A stretch of DNA of 43,437 bases, taken from assembly GCF_001700515.1 (NCBI RefSeq), contig NZ_MAUD01000168.1, positions 1 through 43,437 on the forward strand, given 5' to 3'. Below the pieces are notes generated by a model. It searched no databases. It saw only the letters and a program-made list of their open reading frames with translations, and was not told where the DNA came from. This document shows positions 37,393-43,437 of this stretch, one piece after another. This DNA is from Streptomyces lushanensis. Lineage in GTDB: Bacteria; Actinomycetota; Actinomycetes; Streptomycetales; Streptomycetaceae. Position numbers and translations under genes: made by a program. Position 1 is the stretch's first letter, and each line of letters opens with the position of its first letter.

Positions 37393-38952
37393 GTGTTCGA
37401 CACTCTCTCCGACCGCCTCTCAGCGACGTTCAAGAACCTCCGCGGCAAGGGGCGACTGTCCGAGGCGGACATCGACGCCACCGCGCGCGAGATCCGTATC
37501 GCGCTCCTCGAAGCGGATGTCGCGCTGCCCGTCGTCCGCGCCTTCACCGCGAATCTCAAGGAGCGGGCCCGCGGCGCCGAGGTCTCCCGGGCGCTCAATC
37601 CCAGCCAGCAGATCCTCAAGATCGTCAATGAGGAACTGGTCGGCATCCTCGGCGGTGAGACCCGGGTCCTGCGCTTCGCCAAGCAGCCGCCGACCGTGAT
37701 CATGCTCGCGGGTCTCCAGGGCGCCGGAAAGACCACGCTGGCCGGAAAGCTCGGCCTCTGGCTCAAGGGCCAGGGCCACACCCCGCTGCTCGTCGCCTGT
37801 GACCTCCAGCGCCCCAACGCCGTGAACCAGCTCGCCGTCGTCGCCGACCGCGCGGGCGTCGCGGTGTACGCGCCGGAGCCGGGCAACGGTGTCGGCGATC
37901 CGGTCAAGGTCGCCAGGGACTCCATCGACTACGCGAAGACCAAGCAGTACGACGTCGTCGTCGTCGACACCGCGGGCCGCCTCGGTATCGACCAGGAGAT
38001 GATGAAGCAGGCCGCGGACATCCGCGACGCCGTCAGCCCCGACGAGACGCTCTTCGTGGTCGACGCGATGATCGGCCAGGACGCCGTCAACACCGCCGAG
38101 GCATTCCGCGACGGCGTCGGCTTCGACGGTGTCGTGCTCTCCAAGCTGGACGGCGACGCCCGGGGCGGCGCGGCCCTCTCCGTCGCGCATGTCACCGGCA
38201 AGCAGATCATGTTCGCGTCCAACGGCGAGAAGCTGGAGGACTTCGACGCCTTCCACCCGGACCGTATGGCGTCCCGCATCCTCGACATGGGTGATCTGCT
38301 CACCCTGATCGAGCAGGCGGAGAAGACGTTCAGCCAGGCCGAGGCCGAGAAGATGGCCTCCAAGCTGGCGAGCAGCAAGGGCGGCAAGGACTTCACGCTG
38401 GACGACTTCCTGGCGCAGATGGAACAGGTCAGGAAGATGGGCAGCATCAGCAAGCTGCTCGGGATGCTGCCCGGTATGGGGCAGATCAAGGACCAGATCA
38501 ACAACATCGACGAGCGGGACGTGGACCGCACGGCCGCGATCATCAAGTCGATGACCCCGGGCGAGCGCAACGACCCGGTCATCATCAACGGCTCGCGCCG
38601 GGCCCGTATCGCACGGGGCTCCGGAGTCGAGGTCAGCGCGGTGAAGAACCTGGTGGAGCGGTTCTTCGAGGCCCGCAAGATGATGTCGAGGATGGCGCAG
38701 GGCGGCGGAATGCCGGGGATGCCGGGCATGCCCGGGATGGGCGGCGGGCCCGGCCGTACGAAGAAGAAGCAGAAGCAGGCCAAGGGCAAGCAGCGGTCCG
38801 GCAACCCGATGAAGCGGAAGGCCGAGGAGCAGGCCGCGGTCGCGCGGCGCGAGGAGGCCGCGGCGCAGCCGGGCGGTGCGTTCGGTCTGCCGGCCGGTGA
38901 TCAGGACAAGAACTTCGAACTGCCCGACGAGTTCAAGAAGTTCATGGGCTGA
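37393..38952 (+). CDS. ffh: Signal recognition particle protein Ffh
   Basis: The SRP54 GTPase that binds signal sequences and 4.5S RNA and docks with FtsY. The 519-residue protein has the N domain, the G domain (AGLQGAGKTTLAGKLG about 106-121, VDTAGRLGIDQEMM about 191, SKLDGDARGGAALS) and the methionine-rich M domain, including MLPGMGQIKDQINN and SGVEVSAVKNLVERF. The tail is Gly/Met-rich (GMPGMPGMPGMGGG) and basic. It starts with GTG, with GAGGA about 14 bp upstream. The convergent yhf-like operon follows after 129 bp. Confidence 0.97.
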   Translation: MFDTLSDRLSATFKNLRGKGRLSEADIDATAREIRIALLEADVALPVVRAFTANLKERARGAEVSRALNPSQQILKIVNEELVGILGGETRVLRFAKQPPTVIMLAGLQGAGKTTLAGKLGLWLKGQGHTPLLVACDLQRPNAVNQLAVVADRAGVAVYAPEPGNGVGDPVKVARDSIDYAKTKQYDVVVVDTAGRLGIDQEMMKQAADIRDAVSPDETLFVVDAMIGQDAVNTAEAFRDGVGFDGVVLSKLDGDARGGAALSVAHVTGKQIMFASNGEKLEDFDAFHPDRMASRILDMGDLLTLIEQAEKTFSQAEAEKMASKLASSKGGKDFTLDDFLAQMEQVRKMGSISKLLGMLPGMGQIKDQINNIDERDVDRTAAIIKSMTPGERNDPVIINGSRRARIARGSGVEVSAVKNLVERFFEARKMMSRMAQGGGMPGMPGMPGMGGGPGRTKKKQKQAKGKQRSGNPMKRKAEEQAAVARREEAAAQPGGAFGLPAGDQDKNFELPDEFKKFMG

Positions 38953-39081
38953 GCGGGTTCACCGGACGGACCGGGCCGCGGGTCTCCGGCCTCCGGCACG
39001 GCGCCGGTCCCGAATCCGCCGAGGGCGGGGCGAGGACGAGGACGGGCGGTCCTGCTGTGGCGGCCCGCTCCTGGCGGCGCC

Positions 39082-40245
39082 TCACAGGGCCCGGCCCCGG
39101 CTGTCGTACAGGCCGGTCAGCCGGGGCTCACCGGCCGAGAGACCGGATAGGACCGCGACGGTCGAGCGGGTGACGAAGATCTGGGTACGGAAGGCGAGTA
39201 CGGCGGTGTCGCCGGCCCGGACCAATCCGCGCGAGGCGGGCGCAGCCAGCAGCCGGTAGTAGTCGATGTTCTCGGCGGGCGCGTCCTGTACCGCGAGGCG
39301 CACCCCGGCGCGCGGGAGCAGGGCGTCCCGGATGTCCGCGCGCGGGTAGAAGCCGCCGCCGCGGAGCGCGGGCCGGCCGTCCGCGAGGGTGTGCGCGACC
39401 TCGCTGACATAGACGTAGGCGGGCCGTTCCGGCTGGTCGGGATCGATCGCGTGCAGCGGAGTGGTGCCGCTCAGACAGTGGCCCGGCTCGCCATGGGTGG
39501 CGCCCAGCTCCGCCAGCAGCGGCAGACTCGCCATGGAGGTGGCGCCGGGCGCGCTGAGCTTCAGCCCCGCGTGGCCGCGCGCGGCGAGCGACTCCCGCGC
39601 CTTGAGGGCCCGTTCGAAGCCGGCGGTCGGGACAGGAACGCCCGTCACCGGATGGCAGAGCACGCACGGGAACGCGGTGACGCCCGCGATCCTGATGCCC
39701 GCGAGCTTCTCCGCGGCGGCGGCGAAGCCGTCCACGGCGTCGAGCGGCACACCGCCCTCCTGACCGGGATGGACCGATCCCGGGGCGCCCTCGATCCGTA
39801 CGAACACGTCCTGGACGAAGCCCAGTGCACGGGCGGCGTCCGAGACGGCCCGTGCGTTGGCGAGGTCGAAGACGGTCACGGCCTCGGGCCGCCGCGCCAG
39901 CAGCTCCGGGAGCGCGCGGTGCGGGATCTGTACGAGATGGCCGAGGTTGCCCGCCCGCGCGCCGCAGGCGTACAGGATCCGCGCCTCGGACGGATCGATC
40001 GCGGCGAAGCGCGGGATGTGCCGGGCGATCGCCCGGATCAGCGCCGGACCGCGGCCGAGCTGCTTGACGACGAACCAGAGCGAGAGACCGAGCCGTTCGG
40101 CCCCGGCGGCCAGCAGCGCCGCGTTGGCCTCGACGGCGTCGGCGTCGATGACATACGTGTCGGGCGGGATCGCCCCCGACCGGTGCAGCGCGGTCGCCCC
40201 GTCGACGAGCCCCGGGTTACGGGTGAGGACGGTGTCCAGGAACAC
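39082..40245 (-). CDS. yhfX: YhfX-like PLP enzyme, alanine racemase N-terminal fold
   Basis: This 387-residue fold-type III PLP protein shows YVIDADAVEANAALLAAGAE and then LWFVVKQLGRGP, where Lys61 is the probable PLP lysine. Further motifs are ACGARAGNLGHLVQIP, FVRIEGAPGSVHPGQEGG and a beta-domain with GGGFYPRADIRDALL. It resembles E. coli YhfX, a racemase-fold protein; I do not know its reaction. The GTG start is 2 bp after the yhfS stop, so it is the last gene of a four-gene operon. It is convergent with ffh. Confidence 0.82.
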   Translation of the reverse strand: MFLDTVLTRNPGLVDGATALHRSGAIPPDTYVIDADAVEANAALLAAGAERLGLSLWFVVKQLGRGPALIRAIARHIPRFAAIDPSEARILYACGARAGNLGHLVQIPHRALPELLARRPEAVTVFDLANARAVSDAARALGFVQDVFVRIEGAPGSVHPGQEGGVPLDAVDGFAAAAEKLAGIRIAGVTAFPCVLCHPVTGVPVPTAGFERALKARESLAARGHAGLKLSAPGATSMASLPLLAELGATHGEPGHCLSGTTPLHAIDPDQPERPAYVYVSEVAHTLADGRPALRGGGFYPRADIRDALLPRAGVRLAVQDAPAENIDYYRLLAAPASRGLVRAGDTAVLAFRTQIFVTRSTVAVLSGLSAGEPRLTGLYDSRGRAL

Positions 40246-40247
40246 GG

Positions 40248-41366
40248 TCAGCCCCTCAGCTCGCGCAGCGAACGGCGCAGGATCTCCAGGACGAGATCGG
40301 CGCCGGCCCGCATGGGGTTGATCCGTACGGTCCAGTCGGCGAGTTCGGGAGCGTCCTCCAGCGACGAGGCGGAGAGCCGGTGGACGAGCGGCGCGATCTC
40401 GTAGCGTGAGTCGGAGCCCACGGGGTAGGGCGCCGCGCCGTGCCGGGCGGCGACGGCGGGCAGTTCACGCGCCACCGGCCGGTCGAGCCGTACCAGCAGA
40501 CAGCGGTCCTGGGCGTTGGCGATCCGTACCTCCGCGACACCGGGCACCTCACCGGCGGTGAGCCGGGCCGCGGCCTCCTCGCCCACCTGGGACTGGAGCG
40601 CCCACATGACGGGGACATGGGTGAGGGCGCGCAGGGCGTCGAGCGCCTGGTGGCCCTGGACCTGGCCGCCGCCCGAGTAGTTGTCGGCGCGCACGCGCGT
40701 GATGAGATCGCGGGCGCCGACGACGGCGCCGACGCCCTCGGGGCCGTGCAGCTTGAAGAGGGAGAAGCAGGAGGCGTCCGCGCCCAGTTCGGCTCCGGAG
40801 GCCGGGACGCGCATCACCGCGTAGTTGTCGTCCATGACGGTACGGACTCCGGCGGCCCGGCAGAGCGCGAGGATCTCGCCCGGCCCGTAGGAGTCGGCGA
40901 GCCGCTGTCTGCTGTGCTGGACGTACGCCCAGCCGAACGCACCGGACTCCAGGGCCTTCCGCAGCTCCGTCGGGTCGTTGAAATCGGCCTCCGTGGTGCG
41001 GACACCGAGTCCGCGCAGTGTGACGGCGGTCGTCCTGTAGACGGGCGCGCGGTGGATCAGCAGCGGCGCGCCGGGAGTGACGGCGGCCTGGAGCGCGGCC
41101 CGGACGGCGCCCGTTCCCGCGCCCTGGACGAGCGCGGCGTCCTCGGCGCCGAAGTGATCGGCGAGTACGGCCTCGACGCGCGCGGTGGTACGAGGCCGGC
41201 CGAGGCCCGGTACGACTCCGGTGTCGGCCTCGAAGAGCTGAGGGCCCTCGAAGTGGGCGGCGACGCACTCCAGCAGCCGGTACTGGAGCCGGACCGCGTC
41301 CTCCAGCGACACCGTCGGCAGCGGGAAGGTGGAAGGAAGCTGGACCGGGGGCAGCTGTGGGGACAT
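40248..41366 (-). CDS. yhfS: YhfS-like PLP-dependent aminotransferase-fold protein
   Basis: Fold-type I PLP enzyme of 372 residues. Features are LVQGAGTGAVRAALQA (cofactor phosphate region), TVMDDNYAVMRVP with the pyridine-binding Asp, and CFSLFKLHGPEGVGAVVG with Lys205 as the probable PLP lysine. It matches the YhfS family, related to Cys/Met-metabolism and class-V aminotransferase-like enzymes; the substrate is unknown. The ATG is 1 bp after the stop of the phosphotriesterase-like gene, with GAGGAG as ribosome-binding site inside that gene's end. It forms one translational unit with yhfX. Confidence 0.82.
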   Translation of the reverse strand: MSPQLPPVQLPSTFPLPTVSLEDAVRLQYRLLECVAAHFEGPQLFEADTGVVPGLGRPRTTARVEAVLADHFGAEDAALVQGAGTGAVRAALQAAVTPGAPLLIHRAPVYRTTAVTLRGLGVRTTEADFNDPTELRKALESGAFGWAYVQHSRQRLADSYGPGEILALCRAAGVRTVMDDNYAVMRVPASGAELGADASCFSLFKLHGPEGVGAVVGARDLITRVRADNYSGGGQVQGHQALDALRALTHVPVMWALQSQVGEEAAARLTAGEVPGVAEVRIANAQDRCLLVRLDRPVARELPAVAARHGAAPYPVGSDSRYEIAPLVHRLSASSLEDAPELADWTVRINPMRAGADLVLEILRRSLRELRG

Positions 41367-41367
41367 C

Positions 41368-42528
41368 TCAGATCTCCTCCGCGCGGGTGCCGGTGCGTGT
41401 GCGTGTGGCTGTGCTCGTGCTCGTGGTTGTGCTTGTGCTTGTGGTTGTGGCCGTGCCGGTCAGAAAGCGCACCGGGTTCCGGCGCGTCATGAGGTCGATC
41501 AGCGAGTCGTCCACGCCCGCCGCGCGGGCCCTCGGCAGGAAGGAGCGGAAGAGATGCCCGTACCCCTGGCCGCCCTCCGACTCCAGACAGCCGTGGCGTG
41601 AGATGTCACCGCTGAGCAGGATCCGGTCCGCGTGCCCGGCCTCCAGCAGCGCCAGCAGCAGCCGCAGCCGGGTGTCGTCGCTCCGGTAGCGCTCCTTGCC
41701 GACGGTGTCGAACGCCACATACGCGCCGCTCGCGGCCAGTTCACGGTGGACCGCGGGGGCGTCGAGCAGATCCTGGTGGCCGAGGGAGATCCGGTGCGGT
41801 GGCAGGCCCGTACCGGTGAGCAGATCGAGCTGGGCGAGCGCGCCGCGGCCGAGCCGGGCGTGGGTGGCGACGGAGAGACCGGTGGCGAGGGCGGCATGGG
41901 CGGAGGCGAGGAGCGCGCGGGTCTCGGGCTCGCTCGGGTGGTCGCCGTGGCTGCCGATCTCACCGAGGACACCGGGTCTGATCCGGGCCCCATCGGCCTC
42001 GCGACCGAGTCCGTGGCCAAGTCCGTGGCCGCTCCCATGGTCGGGTCCGTCCGTGAAACCGTCCGCGACCTCGTCGGTGGGCTCGGTGAGCTCGGTGGTG
42101 AATCCGTCGGTGATCTCCCGGACCAGTGTCTCCGTGAGCTCCTCGACGCTCGCGCCACGGATCTCGTCCGGGTGGAACGGTTCGTAGTACCAGCCCGTGG
42201 CCGCGACGACTGCGACGCCGGACTCCTCGGCGATACGGGCCAGCGCGCGCGGATCGCGGCCCATGCCCCGGCACGTCAGCTCGATGACCAGGCCGAGCCC
42301 GAACTCGGCACGCAGAGCGGTCAGTTCCGCGGTGACGGCCGCCCGGTGGCGCGTGGCGTCCAGGACGGCGGCGCCGTCGCCCGCCCGGTCGAGGTCGAGC
42401 ACGAGGTGTTCATGGGCGAGTGCCGGGCCGTGGACGGCGGAGACGGGCAGCGGCCCGGCGACGGTGAGCAGCCGGTCAGGGGTGTGGGGGGCCGGGGGAG
42501 GCGCAGGTGCCCCGGGGCGCTGTCGCAT
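41368..42528 (-). CDS. php: Phosphotriesterase-homology protein (Php-like metal hydrolase)
   Basis: Amidohydrolase-superfamily protein of 386 residues. Probable metal ligands are HEH in ALAHEHLVLDLD, a Glu in GVLGEIGSHGDHP where classical phosphotriesterases have a carboxylated Lys, His in SVATHARLG, His in ISLGHQDLL and Asp in LLSGDISRHG. A Glu bridging the metals is typical of E. coli PHP. It is some 70 residues longer than E. coli PHP, with a His/Gly-rich insert (GPDHGSGHGLGHGLGR) and a Thr/Ser/Arg-rich tail. I start at ATG 42528 with GGAAAGG upstream; ATG 42630 is possible, 10 bp after the preceding gene. Confidence 0.85.
   Translation of the reverse strand: MRQRPGAPAPPPAPHTPDRLLTVAGPLPVSAVHGPALAHEHLVLDLDRAGDGAAVLDATRHRAAVTAELTALRAEFGLGLVIELTCRGMGRDPRALARIAEESGVAVVAATGWYYEPFHPDEIRGASVEELTETLVREITDGFTTELTEPTDEVADGFTDGPDHGSGHGLGHGLGREADGARIRPGVLGEIGSHGDHPSEPETRALLASAHAALATGLSVATHARLGRGALAQLDLLTGTGLPPHRISLGHQDLLDAPAVHRELAASGAYVAFDTVGKERYRSDDTRLRLLLALLEAGHADRILLSGDISRHGCLESEGGQGYGHLFRSFLPRARAAGVDDSLIDLMTRRNPVRFLTGTATTTSTSTTTSTSTATRTRTGTRAEEI
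41392..41462. repeat. GTG-CTT/GTG-CTC microsatellite encoding the php tail
   Basis: The stretch consists of alternating short units of the type GTGCTTGTGCTT, GTGGTTGTG and GTGCTCGTG. On the minus strand it encodes the low-complexity TSTSTTTSTSTATRTRTGTR tail of the phosphotriesterase-like protein. It ends just before that gene's stop codon. Confidence 0.85.
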
Positions 42529-42567
42529 GGTGCGGGTGCCTTTCCGGTGGTGCGGGTGCCTTTCCGG
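42528..42567. repeat. Perfect 20-bp tandem duplication at the php start
   Basis: Bases 42528-42547 and 42548-42567 are identical. Each copy carries, on the minus strand, the purine-rich GGAAAGG that could act as ribosome-binding site for the ATG at 42528, so the site is duplicated. Since 20 is not a multiple of 3, the duplication argues that this stretch is untranslated and that the start at 42528 is right. Confidence 0.85.
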
Positions 42568-42640
42568 CGCGCCCGGTCGGGACGGGCCTGGATCGGACGG
42601 ATCGGAGGATGGAAGGGCCGGCCGGGCCATGGCCCGGGTG

Positions 42641-43437
42641 TCAGCCCTTCAGCGGTGTGAACAGATCGAGCCGGTGGAGGACGTTGAGCAGGACCCCGCC
42701 GGCCAGGACCGCCGCGGGTGCCGCCGCCATCCGCACCACGGGTCTGCCCATCGCCTCGTTCAGGAGATGGAGCCCGCCCACGACGAGGATGCCGAGACCG
42801 CCGCCCATGACATGGGCCGCGAGCAGGGAGCCGAAGAGGATCGCCGGCCCCAGCGTCTCGGTGATCGCGGCACGCAGATGCTCGGAGGAGTCCCGGACGC
42901 TCGGCAGCCTGCCGAGGACCTCGCCCAGGGAGGACAGGGCCAGCACTTCGAGGGCGAGGACAACGGCACCGACGACCGCCGCGAGCAGCGGGTTCGGCAG
43001 CAGGTAGCCGATGGGACAGACGAGCGTGAAGCCGGCGATGCCGTACGCGCCGGAGGCGAGCGCGGTCGTCGCGATCAGCGGGACGAAGCCGAGGGCCCGG
43101 TAGAAGTCGACCTGGGCCGCCTCGCCGTACTGGCCCTTGGCGATCAGAAAGCTGGTGGCCTCGCCTCCGCCGAACCTGTGCGTCTGCGCCAGGACACAGA
43201 CTCCGGCGCCCAGCACCATGAACAGCGGCAGATGGCGGCGCAGCCGCAGTGCGCTGGAACGGAACAGGGAGGCCATGGGATCGTCCGCGCCCGCCTGGTC
43301 CGCCTGGTCCGCCTGTCCGGTACCGGAGGTCCGCTCCCCGGCCGCGCCGGCGGTGGCCCGCTCCACCGACCGCCGGACCAGGTCCTTCCTGACCGCGAAG
43401 CCGATGAGCAGCAGCACACCGGCGGCCATGGCCGCCG
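42641..43437 (-). CDS. yhfT: YhfT-like polytopic membrane protein, truncated by the window edge
   Basis: The C-terminal 265 residues of a membrane protein, open to the end of the window. A hydrophilic loop with QADQADQAGADD separates a helix (AAGVLLLIGFAVR) from a hydrophobic block: PLFMVLGAGVCVLAQT, LGFVPLIATTALASGAYGIAG, LLAAVVGAVVLALEVLALS, GPAILFGSLLAAHVMGGGLGILVVGG. The motif FGGGEATSFLIAKGQYGEAAQVDFYRALGF fits the YhfT family (E. coli about 430 residues). It is the first visible gene of the operon and probably moves the pathway's substrate, which is unknown. The 5' part and the operon promoter lie beyond 43437. Confidence 0.8.
   Translation of the reverse strand, partial: AAMAAGVLLLIGFAVRKDLVRRSVERATAGAAGERTSGTGQADQADQAGADDPMASLFRSSALRLRRHLPLFMVLGAGVCVLAQTHRFGGGEATSFLIAKGQYGEAAQVDFYRALGFVPLIATTALASGAYGIAGFTLVCPIGYLLPNPLLAAVVGAVVLALEVLALSSLGEVLGRLPSVRDSSEHLRAAITETLGPAILFGSLLAAHVMGGGLGILVVGGLHLLNEAMGRPVVRMAAAPAAVLAGGVLLNVLHRLDLFTPLKG

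Overview
The window is actinobacterial chromosome, very probably Streptomyces. It is about 70% or more G+C, codons end in G/C, GTG starts are common, and several genes appear to have leaderless transcripts. From memory, gene order matches the S. coelicolor core around SCO5553-SCO5586: leuCD, hupS, cofC, plsC-gpsA-ddl, thiL, thiD, rpmB, a DAK2 gene, recG, rsmD-coaD, a DivIVA/SepIVA-like gene, DUF177-rpmF-rnc-mutM, acyP, smc, glcP, ftsY, nsdA, amtB-glnK-glnD, ffh. No rRNA, tRNA, CRISPR array or complete insertion sequence was found.

Layout. 1-1780: 3' part of leuC and complete leuD; the left edge carries a 70-80 bp foldback that replaces the leuC 5' part and looks like an assembly artefact. 1885-3988: a small conserved protein, histone-like HupS, a 67-residue protein and CofC for coenzyme F420. 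4146-7133: PlsC, GpsA and Ddl (phospholipid and peptidoglycan precursors). 7172-10487: a DUF3515-type protein, a stand-alone RAM-domain protein, ThiL, ThiD and L28; a 221-bp repeat with terminal inverted repeats lies between the first two. 10764-17285: DAK2 protein, RecG, RsmD, CoaD and the coiled-coil SepIVA-like protein. 17467-20321: DUF177, L32, RNase III and MutM. 20294-22803: HxlR-type regulator, secreted CAP protein, acylphosphatase and a small coiled-coil protein. 23004-29888: SMC, glucose permease and FtsY. 29979-38952: a primase/polymerase-like protein, NsdA, the nitrogen operon amtB-glnK-glnD behind a GlnR box, and Ffh.

Right end, 39082-43437: a tightly packed minus-strand operon that I do not recall at this place in S. 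coelicolor. It encodes a YhfT-type membrane protein (cut by the window edge), a phosphotriesterase-homology protein, a YhfS-type PLP enzyme and a YhfX-type PLP enzyme. It is a reduced form of the enterobacterial yhf cluster, whose substrate I do not know, and is the best candidate for an undescribed system here.

Genes that work together: leuCD in leucine synthesis; plsC/gpsA in phosphatidic acid synthesis; thiL/thiD in thiamine; rpmB, rpmF, DUF177, rsmD and rnc in ribosome and RNA biology; smc, hupS and the SepIVA-like protein in chromosome and cell-division organisation; ftsY and ffh in SRP targeting; amtB-glnK-glnD in ammonium sensing. Lineage-specific oddities include a 140-residue low-complexity insert in the SMC hinge, long tails on RNase III and the SepIVA-like protein, and minisatellite-encoded tails on the HxlR and phosphotriesterase-like proteins.
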